Under the pieces are notes generated by a model. It was not told the DNA's origin. It ran no database searches and saw only the letters and a list, made by a program, of their open reading frames with translations. The translations under genes were made by a program, and so were the position numbers. Positions 45,501 to 56,800 of a stretch of 64,000 bases of DNA are shown piece after piece (within the stretch, counting starts at the first letter, position 1; each line of letters begins with the position of its first letter). This DNA is from Schizophyllum amplum. Lineage: Eukaryota; Basidiomycota; Agaricomycetes; Agaricales; Schizophyllaceae. The stretch is taken from assembly GCA_007026445.1 (NCBI GenBank), contig VDMD01000042.1:179096-243095 (forward strand), given 5' to 3'.

Positions 45501-48500
45501 CAGTCCCGCCGGCGCGGGACGTCAAACGCTGCGGAGAGAGGCACATCGGCGAGGGACGCCGTCAATGGCGCGTCTGCGCTGCAAGGCACCGACGACGCGT
45601 CGCTGCTGTCGTTGGTCGTACTCGCCGCGAACAACGTCGAGTTCGTCGACAGCGTCGTCCCGGCGTCGTCATTGAGGGCGCGAGAAGGCGGCGGTCGTGC
45701 CATTCAAAACTTAGAGGTTGGCGTGCAGAACGTCGAGGCCGGCGTCGAGAACGTCGGAGTCGGCGTCAAAACCCTCGAGCTCGACGCTCGTCGTAGAGAG
45801 GATGAAGGCGGCGTGGTGGTGGTGGTAAGGGACAAGCTGAGTGATCGGTCAGTTTTCGTATCACAAGTCAATATAAAAACTTACCGAAACGTGTCGCGTG
45901 CGGTAATCTCGGGTGACTCGTAGCTAGGCGATCTCGGGTGACTTGTATCAAGGCGATCTCGGGTGACCTGCAAGTTCAACGGATCAGTACAGGTCCCAAA
46001 TGATGTGAATAGATAGGCTTACGAGAAACGTGCCGCATTGACGGACTGCGTCTTGGGAGTGGCAGGCGAGGGGAGCTGGGTGTTTGCAAAGTTGATGTCC
46101 GAGGTAAAGGTGAATCTAAAGAGAATAAGAAAATGTAGAACGATTTGGTTAGAAGACTACGAAAGCGAGAGGGAAAAGCAAAGACATACCAAAATGAACT
46201 CGTTTTGAGGGAGCGTCGAGGGCGGCGGGGGCAAGGACGACGGTAAGAGACTAATAGGGAGATGTAAAGTGAGATAGATCAGTAGAGGAATGTAGGAAGG
46301 CGGTGGGGGAATGAAGAAACCTATCAATCTACTCACCTTATATACCCCTCGACACGGCTACCCTCCCGCTCGCGCCGCGGCCCTGCCTCGACGATCCGCT
46401 GCGCACGCATCAAAGCGGTATCATGCGCCCGCAGACACGTCACCGGAAAGTCCGGGGCCGAAATCTGGGCACCGAAGGGTGGAACTTTCGGTGGACGCGC
46501 TCGCAACGTATTGCCGCTGCCCTGCGCCGCGCGTCAGCCCTGTCGCAACAGAATCCAGAAATAACATACCACTTCGGCCATGGGCGGCCGTACGCGGAGT
46601 CGCACCCGGAAGGACGGAAGTCCAGGGCGTTCGTGGTGGGTGGCGCGCCACAGCGCGTAGAGTCGTTATAGCTGCTCATCGTCGTGCATAGCGTTCAGCA
46701 AAGAGAGCGAGAGAGGAGGAAAAGCGTACCTTAAGTAACACGTAGCGCGTGACAAAGTGGGCGAGTCCGCGACAAGGCGGGAAGGAGGTCGAGGTCGATG
46801 TTGAACTTGGATCAAGGCCTTAGCTCCTTTTGGAAGGCCTTGTATTCGCGAAAGGCGGCGCGCCGCTGGCGAGCGCCGTCCGCCTCGACGAGCGCGGCGC
46901 TGCCGGCAAGTCAGTCACAAAATAATATATTGACATTGAATACACGTACCTCTGGGTTTTCGGGGTGAATGCGCGCAGAGCGCGCCCTGTGAGTGAGCAC
47001 GAATCGTGCAGGGCGACGGCAGGCGCAGCGTCGCCGCCGTCGCCTCGCATCATGTTTCCATCAATCTGATGGGATATGTCAGCGTCCAGGACCCGGAAAA
47101 AGAGCGCGGAAACGCACCGAACCTGGATGGAAGATGGGAATAGGCGTATTCCCCGCGTAGGGGAATGGCGCTATTGCGAGTGCGCGCGGCAGGCGCGGCG
47201 TGGCGCGTCATTGTAAACACAGTCGGGTGGACCTCGGAAGAGGATTCTGTAAGCGCGGTGCGGTCAGCCGGAGGATTCGGGACGGGGTGAAGGGGGAGGG
47301 AGGAGGAGAGGGTGGTGTATATCGTGGTGAAGACGAAGCGCATGCGCGGTTTGCAACCCGGGGCGTCGACGGGAGGGTTGGTATACCATGAGTAGTCATC
47401 TAGAATGCCGGCCCTAGGCGAAACGAACGCGCTATAGACGTACCAAAAACGACGCCACATAACAAAATCGCCCTTCTTCGCGATACAGCGCGAGGGCGAG
47501 GGCGAGGATGGCCCATCTGCCTATGGGAATCAGTTTATGAACACTGAACGAGCACATTACTGGTGAGAAAAGTTTTGAACTTGGGTGACGACTCACCGAC
47601 CAAAGTACAACGACATTCACAGTGCAAAGTCCTCGACCTTCTCGAAAGATAAGGGAGGACGTTAATCCCGCTCATCGGCACTTTCAGCAGCTAATCTAGA
47701 CATATAGACGACCCACCTCGCACAAGTACGACCCATCCCCGGCGCCAGAACGAACTCGGGGGCCTTCCGAAAGGTGGTCGCCGCTGTTGCGCGCCACCCA
47801 AGGCGTCGTCGAGTATTGCGGTCGATCTGCTCGGGGGAGCGCTTCCGTTTCTTCACGATGAGCGCCGTCGATGGCGAGGAAGAGGACAATGATGTTGGGG
47901 TGGCGAGGGAACGCGACGATGGGCGGGAAGACAAGAGGGCGGCGCGGGAGGCGGGCGATCGGCGCGTCGGTCCGGGCACCGCACCGCCGCGTCAGCGATC
48001 GCGACTTGTCTTCCACCACCGCGCCGTCGTTCGAGTCGTCGTCGGCTGACTCGCCGGCGTCCGTCTCCCGACGTGCTCCCCGCAACGACACGTCATCCAC
48101 GCTGCGCGCCCGTCATTGACGCGCGACTTTCTTTTTCTTCTTCGCGTTTTTTTCGATCATCCCGCCTTCTACACGCCCTCGACACGGGCCTCGAACTACG
48201 ATACAGGACACCTCCACACCCCCCGACACGCCCGCCGCCGACTGCCTCGCCCCATCCATCCTCCCCGTCGCGCTGCTCAAGCCAGCGTGAACGTGTCAAC
48301 CAACGGTCGCGGTCACGTGACCTTGGCCCTCGCCGCGTCAAGTTCAAGGTCGTCGCCCACGTCCGTAGCCGTACATAGACGTATTCATAGACATTACAGA
48401 TGCTGTCTACGCTCTGCGCGTGCCGCGCGTGGGATGAAATAAGCGCTCGAGGACGTCAACGCCGTCGACGTCAATATGCACCGCGCCGTCGTCGCTCCCG

Positions 48501-49020
48501 ACGCTCCTGCCTTGCCCGCTGTGCCGTCGGCAGCCCCGTTCTGAGTACTCACCGCACTGGGAATTCACGGTGCTGCCGACGGCCCGGCGAGCGAGGCAGA
48601 CGTGTCGGGAACAATGACAACGTGGTGTTTACGACACAAAACAAAACACCGGCGGTTCCCCGCGCGCGGGAACTTCCCGCTCAGGACGTCTCGTCCCCGC
48701 GACAGCCCGAATGCGTCCCTGACCGTCGTCGTCGACGTCGTCAGCCTCGGCGAGCTCGTCTACATCGAGGTGAGTATTTCGTCGTCTTCATCGCATCCGC
48801 GCTGACTTCTTCGTAGCTCGTTCTCCATCGCACTCAAGCTCCCATACGTCGGGCAACCCTCGCCTTCACCCGCGCCCTCGTCGCCTCGCCCATGACCTCG
48901 CCGTCACCTCGCCCATGGCCTCGCCGTCACGCCACCCTCGCCGTCACGCAGCCCGCGCCCTCGTCGCCTCGCCTACGGCCTCCCCCGCACCCCGCACCTT
49001 CCCCCGACCTCGCCACCTCG
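42559..49020. other. Array spacer, unit B: no defensible gene
   Basis: Collinear with 31805-38260 of unit A: two-copy direct repeat, R2 (about 43480-43790), inverted R1 (about 44600-44395 and a weaker copy near 44150-44040), GGC tract near 45355, and the same motif-free frames. Three tandem words GATCTCGGGTGAC or AATCTCGGGTGAC lie at 45902-45970, against two full copies in A. Confidence 0.55.
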
Positions 49021-49029
49021 CCGGCAAGT

Positions 49030-50110
49030 CCCTATATCCCCATTTATCCGGTCCAAGCGGAGGCCCTTCCCGCCGAAGTTCCAAGGGCGAAAAAAATGCA
49101 AAACGAAGTCAAATCGTCAAATATCCGCGCGGGGGTTCTAGAGGACAAATGCGACGGTTTGAGGGATGCGAGAACGGGGGCTTTGAGGGAGTCTGGGGAG
49201 CGCGGCGGGCGGCGCGAAGCGCCGCCGCGCACGGTGAACAGGGTGCGCGACCTGTTTGTTTCTGCGCGCGTAAGCTGACACATGTTCAGGTACGCCGTGT
49301 TCTCCCGGCCCCGACACTCCCAATTTCCCCGTCCAAGCGGTGGGCGTTCTCGGGGAGATTCGAATGTCGAAATAAATGTAATATGTACTCATTTTGTCAA
49401 ATATTCGCGCGGGAATTCTAGCGGACGGATGCGATGGTCTGGGGTACACGAAGACGGGTGCCTTAAGGGAGTTGGGGAGCGCTGCGCGGCGGGTGGCGCG
49501 AAGCGCCGCCGCGCACGGTGACAAGGTGCGCGACTTGTTTATTTTACCCGCTCGAGCTGACAAGTCCGCCCGCCGTTCCCTGACACATCACCTCGCCCCC
49601 CGTCCCTCGCCGGCAAGTCCCTACATCCCCTTCCAGCCGGTCCAAGCGGAGGGCTTTTCCGGCGAGGTTCCCGGCGTAAAATAAATGTAAAATGAAGTCA
49701 TTTTGCGAAATATCCGCGCGGGAATTCTAGAGGACGGATGCGACGGTTCAGGGGAGGCGAGGACGGGGGCTTTGAGGGAGTCGGGGAGCGCTGCGCGGCG
49801 GGCGGCGCGAAGCGCCGCCGCGCACGGTGAACAAGGTGCGCGACTTGTTTGTTTTACCTTCTCGAGCTGACCAATATTCAGGTACTTTCCCCCGCTTCCC
49901 CCGCCGCACCCGCCCGACCCCGTACCCCTTCCAGCCGGTCCAAGCGGAGGGCGTTCCCGGCGAGGTTCCAGGCGTAAAATAAATGTAATATGTAGTAATT
50001 TTGCCAAATATCCGCGCGGGATTTCTAGCGAACGGATGCGACGGGCTGGAGGTGGCGAGGACGGGTGCATTGAGGGAGTCGGGAGCGCGGCGGGCGGCGC
50101 GAAGCGCCGC
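49030..50110 (+). repeat. Repeat family R1, four direct copies in unit B
   Basis: Copies start near 49050, 49330, 49635 and 49935, each with the CCAAGCGG word, an AT island, ATATYCGCGCGGG(A/G)(A/T)TTCTAG, a GATGCGA-type word and a GGCGGCGCGAAGCGCCGCC-type hairpin. Period about 290-300 bp. Unit A has only two, which explains about 590 bp of the length difference. Confidence 0.85.
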
Positions 50111-50261
50111 CGCGCGTGTTGGGCAGGTGGAGAGCGTATCGGGGAGGTGGAGAGCGTATTGGGGAGGTGTTGGGGACGGTGGGGAGGTGTCGCGATCGGC
50201 GAGGAGGTTCGTTCAGTGCCACACGACGCTGACGAATTTCTGCAGGCGTACCAGTCGTGAA

Positions 50262-50850
50262 GCAACGTATCGACGTCCGGCGAGCGGCGCTTTCGCGTCT
50301 GCTCTCGACGTTGCGTCCTCTCCTCCACCCCCCTCGAGCTCGTCGCATTGAGGAAGCGCGCGATCTCGCCCTCCAAGCGCACGACCTCGCCGTGAACCCA
50401 CGGCCTTCGAACCCGCCAACCCGCCCGTACCTCGGCGACCGGCACCCGATCGTTGAGGCAATAGATCGCCGTCCGGCGAGCGGGGTGGTGAGTTTGGGGT
50501 TCCCTTGAGTGTACGACGAGCTGACGAGGTCGTGAAGCAATGTATCGCGGTCCGGCGAGCAAGGTTGGCGTGTCCACGGCGGAGCGGACAAGTTCGTGAG
50601 TCAATTCATAGCGAGGCGACAGATCGCCGTCCAGCGCGCAAGGTCGGTGATCGTGTGAGGTACGCGTCCGCGAGCGAGGCGAAACATCGGCGTCTGCGGA
50701 GCGGAGTCTTAGGCGATCAGGCAATAGATTTTCGTCCGGCGAGCGGGGTTTGCGGGTGAGGCCTTAGGCGATGAGGCAACGTATCGCCGTCCGGCGAGCG
50801 ACGTTCGCGGGGTTCGGGAATTGGTATGCAGGGTTCGCGTCTGCGGCATT
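50262..50850 (+). repeat. ATCGCCGTCCGGCGAGC interspersed repeat, unit B
   Basis: Same family as 38885-39590, with copies near 50270, 50465, 50545, 50623, 50729 and 50786. A 367-codon minus-strand frame (49621-50724) runs through these and the R1 repeats; it is broken in unit A and is not called as a gene. Confidence 0.75.
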
Positions 50851-52034
50851 CGGCGAGCAAGGTACGTGCGCCCGCCCGGTCCGTCTTACTCACGATTTTC
50901 GACAGGGTCTTGCTTACGATTTTCGGCAGGGTCTTGCTTTCGAGACGCTCGTTGCGGCGGCGGAGATGGCGCCGTCGGACTCAAGGTACGCGGTATGTTT
51001 CGCAGTTTCGAACTTGATAATTCAGCAACATATCAACATCCGCTGGGACGCGGTTTGCGGCGGGTATTCTCCCGAGTGCCCTGCGAGTCTTTCTTTATGT
51101 CTCTCGAGGACTGGGGTCTCGCGAGTCGCGCATGGTATGCTGCTCATGTCTCTCGAGTTGTCTCTCTACTATTGTACTTAGAGTAGCTTCAATACATAGA
51201 TGCCTTGCTTCCTCGTCTCATCTGTTTGCCCTGAATCAATGTGTGCTGAGTAAATAAGTCTGGGCCTGATCGATTTCGGCGGTAGTAAACGGATAAACCC
51301 CGCGGTTGCGCGGAAGAAATGCCGCGGTTTCGAAAGACGTACCGGATGAATTTCGCGGTCAGGGAAGGAGGTCGGGAACGTCTGTGCAGAATATGCCCTG
51401 TGTTTCCGGGAATAAGAAAGATTTACAAGGTCAGGGAAGGAGACGAAAGTGCTCGAGAACGGCGGGGACGACGATGAGAGGGCAGCGAGCAAGGCAGCGA
51501 GGAAGGAAAAAGAGCCATTGTCGATGATGAGAGTAAATACAACGACCAGCGAAATATGATGTCAATCGGACAATGCGATGGGTCCAGGCATTTGCATACA
51601 TTGGCCGGCGATAAGTGGTCACGAAAGCGTGATATCTGGCGAGGGATCTGGGTATTGGGGAGGGTGCAGCAAGCGTAGGTGTTCAGAGCTGACGTTGAAA
51701 AGTAGCTAGGAATGAAGGGCTAAGGCGTCGGTGCACGGCCATCCAAATCCGGGGACCGTGCGAGGCTCAGAGCGCGAGATACACACGCAGAAAACGGACT
51801 TTCAGAAACCTCTGCATTTCGCCCAATCCGTGCTGTAAGTCTCGCCGATAACGCAGAGTCAACCGTGCGAGCATCACGCTCGCGTCACACCGCGTCACTC
51901 CCCGCGTCACTCGCCGCATCACACGCGCCGATCAAGCCCTGCCTCGATCGCAACTCGGCCGCGACTCTTAGGGAGGCGAGCATGATTCAACGTCTCGCAA
52001 CACGCATCCCACACCCCACCACGCCCGCTGCATT
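50851..52034. other. End of unit B to the second eIF2A junction; no gene
   Basis: Includes the direct duplication GGGTCTTGCTTACGATTTTC / GGGTCTTGCTTTCGAGAC near 50908-50945 and the 500-bp block that precedes every truncated eIF2A copy. Confidence 0.5.
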
Positions 52035-53806
52035 ACCTCTCCACATGGGAAAGGCCTGGTGCGTGAACTACACCCACATGTCGATCGCACCGCTGATTCC
52101 CTCAAAGTCAAGCTTGATGACGGCTCGCAACACAAGAACCATCGCGTCTTCTCCGTTTCGACGGGCGAAGAGCTAACGTCCTTCTCGCAACGATCGCAGG
52201 AAGGATGAGACATGCAGTACACCATCTCCGAGTCCCACGCCATCCGTCTCGTCGGCCCCGAGATCCAAGTCTTTTGCCCATCGGAATGGAGCAAGACCGC
52301 GCCGACCCGCTTCCCGCCATCCCCCACGTCGCAAGAGCACGTAGACTCGCGAGGAGACAAGTGCGCGTCGCAGGTGCGTCTCCCCGCGTTCCCCTTCATC
52401 CAGCTACTTATCCTTGTCCAGAACGCGCTTACATCGGTCAGAACAACCACGGAGACCGTCACACATCGAGGATCTCGCAAGTGCGTCTACCTGCGTTCCC
52501 CTCACATTCAGCCGCTTACCGTCACCGCAGACATTCAGGACTTATGACACAGCGCTCCCCCTCATTTGTAGCTGCTTACCGTCAGCCAGAACGACCGCGG
52601 CACGCGCCGAGAAGGAGATGCGGGTCACAGGTGCGTTATAGAGCTCCCCCTCATGTCCGGCTGCTTACGCTTATCCAGTACAAGCACGATAGGCGCATCA
52701 GGCTTGAATACATTGCAGGTGCGTGCTTACACTCTCCTCACGTCAACTGCTAACCCTCACACAGGCGACATCGTCAAGCGCGCCCATGCCCCGCCCCGTC
52801 CCTCGCTACACAACCTCGGGCAGCTCATTGCGCTCGCCGATCACGATCGTCGACCGGCGCACGCTCAACAAGGTCACCACCATCGACGCCCCGAACACGA
52901 GCGTCTGCCAGTGGAGCCCCGACGGCCGCTTCCTCCTCACCGCGACGCTCTCCCCTCGCCTGCGCGTCGACAACGGCGTCATGATCTGGCACTGCACCGG
53001 CCCGCTCATGCACGTCCAGCGCACGGAGGAGCTCTACCAGACCGGCTGGCGCCCTGCCCGCACAGAGGACGTCCCGCCCTTCCCCGCGCAGATCCCGCCG
53101 GCCCCGGCGCCCTCGCCGTCCGCGTCGCAGGTCGCCGCCGCCGCGAAGCCCGTCGTCAGCAAGGGCGCGTACCGGCCGCCCGGCGCGCGCGGGCTCGCCG
53201 CGCCCAGCATCTTCAAGCGCGAGGACGAGGGCGGCGCGCCGCGGATCCCCACCAACGGCACGCACTCGCCGCAGGGCGTGCGCAGTCCGGAACCGCGGGG
53301 CGTGCCGGGTGCGGGTGCGCGGCGCCACGTCCCGGGCGCGCCGCCGCCGAACCACAGCCCGAGTCCGGGCCCGGGGGACAAGAAGAAGCGCAAGGGGAAG
53401 AAGGGCGGCGAGGAGGGCGGCGCGAGCGGTGCGGCGACGCCCACGGACGGTGCCGCGACGCCGATCAAGGGTCGCCGCGGCGGGAGCCCGCGAGGCAGCA
53501 TGGACGGCCGCCCGAAGCCGCGGACGAATGGGAGCGCGGCGAACGTGCGCGACGCAGCGCCACCGCCCGCGGAGGAGCCGCAGACGGACCCTTCGCTGGA
53601 CCCGGTCGCGAAGAAGGTTCGAAACCTGACTAAGAAGGTGCGTTTCTTGTTCGTGTATCGCGCAGCCACTGACCTCGTTACAGCTCAAGGCGATCGAGGA
53701 GCTGAAGGAGAAGGCGATGCGGGGCGAGCGGCTGGAGGCGACGCAGGTCAAGAAGATCGACGGGGAGGGTGCGTTGAAGGCCGAGCTGGCGAGTCTCGGC
53801 GCGTAG
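52035..53806 (+). pseudogene. 5'-truncated eIF2A copy in unit C, with nonsense codon and deletion
   Basis: Same truncation as in B. The Trp codon of EGWDMQY is TGA here (52206-52208). The text after the FCPSEWSK stretch is rearranged, and about 60 bp encoding the ISFNPQGRLMALAGFGNLAG region is lost near 52818-52840. From ITIVDRR on it matches B. Stop at 53804-53806. Confidence 0.9.
52374..52764 (+). repeat. Array of intron-like elements, unit C
   Basis: GTGCGT donors at 52374, about 52480, 52631 and about 52720, with CAG ends near 52421, 52525, 52679 and 52764. The separators again carry ACGACCGCGGCACGCGCCGAG-like words. Spacing and sequence differ from B, so this patch has evolved faster than the rest of the unit. 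Confidence 0.75.
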
Positions 53807-56800
53807 GGTGGCGTCTGGCGTGGTCATTCGTGTTGCTGTACTCTCGTAGTGTAGCAATGCATTCATTACAGCAGCAAGTACACGAATGAATGAGTGAAGT
53901 GAATGAGTAAAGAGTGAGTGAACGAGAATTTGAGATGAGTGAATGAGTACAGTACGAGTGAGGTGCGAAGACGCGCATTAGACATGCGTTCGTAAGGATT
54001 ATATGGGGGGAGAGGTGCGAAGGATGATTGAGTGACGAGAATCGACGCGGGGAGAACGGCGCTGAGAGCACGAGATCGACGGGCAAGGCGCCGTGCGGAG
54101 CTCGAAAGCGCGAGATCGAGAGAGTGAGGGAATGCGAGCCCCGAAGGCGAGGCGTCAGCTATCAAGGGCAGATGGAATTGTTCTAGAAACAATAGCAATA
54201 GAGAGCAGCCGAGTGCGATGTACTCGACGCCCTCGTATTCACTCGTCTATGTACGCCGCTTCTGTTCACTCATCAACGCAAGGGGATTATATATCTACGA
54301 AGTACACGTGTACTACCGCTATCTCTAGATGCAAGAGGTGTGCGACGCGCGAGACAACAGCTATCAAGGGAAACAGAAGGCGATAACGAGGGCGAAAACG
54401 CACAGAGAAGAGACGAGGACACACGCACAGCCGACGTACTCAACGCACTCGCTTCGACCTCGTACTCACTCACGAGTATAAGTTGATCTATTTACTCATC
54501 AACTTGAGGGGACTCGGGAACGGGGCACGAAGGGAGAATGAAACCAATTTATTCACTACCTACAAGGTATACGGCGACTACTACTAATCTAGATACATAG
54601 GTACAGTCTCCTCGCGGAGAACGAGGGCTCTCGTTGTTCTAGATACCTCTCCCTCACGATTAATCTCCCGAGGCGTCCTTCGCGACGTGAATCACAACGA
54701 CGGCCCGTCGACGAGCTTCTTGATGTGTGCGCGAGAGTCGGCAGCTCGCCGTTGGACGCAGCGTCGCCTGACGGCGACTTCGACGTCTCGCTCGTCCTCG
54801 ACATCGCGTCGGGGTGTTGCCTGACGCGTGAGTTAGCGGGACGCGCGCCGCAAACACTTACACTCGTGCTCTCACTCGTCAATAGCGAGGACAGCTCGGT
54901 GTCCCCACTCCCTCGCTCTCACACAATTGAAGCCGACTCACGCTGCGAGCAAGGTCAGCCAAGCGAGGCAGACTCGCCGTTTGACGGCGATCCGCTGAGA
55001 CTCGAACGGTGAGTACGTACCTATCCTCGACGCCAAAAGCGCCGCCCTCAGTGAACCGAAACACGTAACGCGCACGCTGACGCCTTCGGCTTGCAGCGGC
55101 GTCGCTGCCCATCGTACTCGACGATCTCTCCCTCCCCACCCAGCCCGCCCGGAGTCCCGCATCTTGAGGCAGTCGGCGAGACACGTCGGCGTCTGCATTT
55201 TATCAGTGTGAGTACGACGTGGACAGCAAGCAAGGGACTTACAAATAAAGGGCGAGTACGTACCGACAAAAGCACCCACTCAACGTAACGCGCAAGACCG
55301 CGGCGGCGCTGCGCGCCACCAGCACGGGAGACCCCGCCGTCTTCGTCCGTACACGCGACAGCAGCCATAGAAGTACTCTAGAACCCCTGAAAGCCCCGTT
55401 AGCATCTCTCTCACTGCGAAATAAGTAATAATTAAATAATGGAAAAGCGCGACTGAATGAACGATTACGTGGGGGCAAAGTGAGGAGCCTGGGGGCACAA
55501 GAAACACTGGAGGGGGTGCGCTTATATGTTTTTGAGCAAATGAAACTCACCTTGAAGGGAAGCGACCCCCGAAAACAAGTCTGAAGGGCAGGTTAGTTCA
55601 GGTACAGTACTTGCAATAAATAACGTACCACCCGAGAAATGCACGGCGGCGCTGCGCGCCGCCGCTGCGGGAGACCCCCGCCATCCCGATCGCACGCTCA
55701 ACAGCAGTCGAGGACGTCCTCGAGAAGTTCCGCACGGATATTCTGAGAATTGAGTTCATTTAACATCAAATTTGACATTCGGATACTCACCAATATCCCC
55801 TCCGCTTGGACCGGTAGATGGGGTAATTGGGACACGGGAGATGGCGGGGGGGGAGGCGAGAATGCCTCCGGTGACGTCGAGGACGAGGGCGAGCGACGTC
55901 GAGGACGAAGGCTGGCGATGTCGACAACAAGCACTGACGACGACGACGACGGTCGGCAAGGTTGCTGGACGTGGTCTGGCCGCATAGTCAGTGACATAAC
56001 ACGCGTCCCATGGCCACGCCTTCCTCACCCGATCGTCGCGTCCTCCCGCCGCGCTCAAGTTCAACTTGAGAGAAATCACGCACGCCTCACGTGACCCGAA
56101 GTTGAACTCGCGAGGCGTCTCTCTGAGGAATCGTAAGGTCAGCGTCGCGTTATACGTGGTGTGATAGCAGCATTTCTCACCGAGGAACGTGGTCACGCGT
56201 GTGGCGAGATGCCCAGGGTGCGGCGCTGCCGACGCTCGAGATCACGCCGGACGCCGACTCGAACGACGTGCCGATCGCCGACTCGAGCGACGAGCTGGGC
56301 ATCGGCTCGAGGGACGAACTCGGCATTGGCTCGAGATGCATGGAGCTTGAATATCTTGAGGGGGGATTCGTTGTTGGTGGCTTGGGTGATACACGTGTGT
56401 CGACAATCTGTACGAGCGGGTTAGATAATCGTTAATGTGATGCGGTATGCTACGCACCTGGACGGCCGACACCGATGTCGGACAAGTCCCCGTCACTGTC
56501 TTGAATAGGCCTCGTCGTCGATGGCCACGGCGAGCAGAGAGGTACGTCTGTGAACTTAGTCAGCGTGCGTACGAGAAGGACATCGCGAAGGCAAAAAAAA
56601 GCGGCGGCGGCGGCGGCAGCGTCGTCCCGCTCGTCGGACGCGAGGGTAGCGATCGAGACGTACGTACCTTGAAAGTGACGCGCGTCACCGCGAACAGACC
56701 CCGGCCTCGGTCCGCGGCGCGTCGAGAACACGCCTACGATGTCGTCGACAGTCCCGCCGGCGCGGGACGTCAAACGCTGCGGAGAGAGGCACATCGGCGA

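Larger units (their letters stand above)
40742..52034 (+). repeat. Array unit B (11.3 kb)
   Basis: Head-to-tail with A and C. From about 41.5 kb to 51.6 kb it matches C at a constant offset that moves 11,248, 11,249, 11,250, 11,251 at three homopolymers (near 47295, 48660 and 48953). Its eIF2A 5' end, by contrast, differs from C by substitutions and indels. Confidence 0.92.

Noticed and set aside
49621..50724. 367-codon minus-strand frame in unit B, repeated at 60872-61975
   Set aside because: It runs through R1 and the CCGTCCGGCGAGC repeats, is broken in unit A and matches no family.
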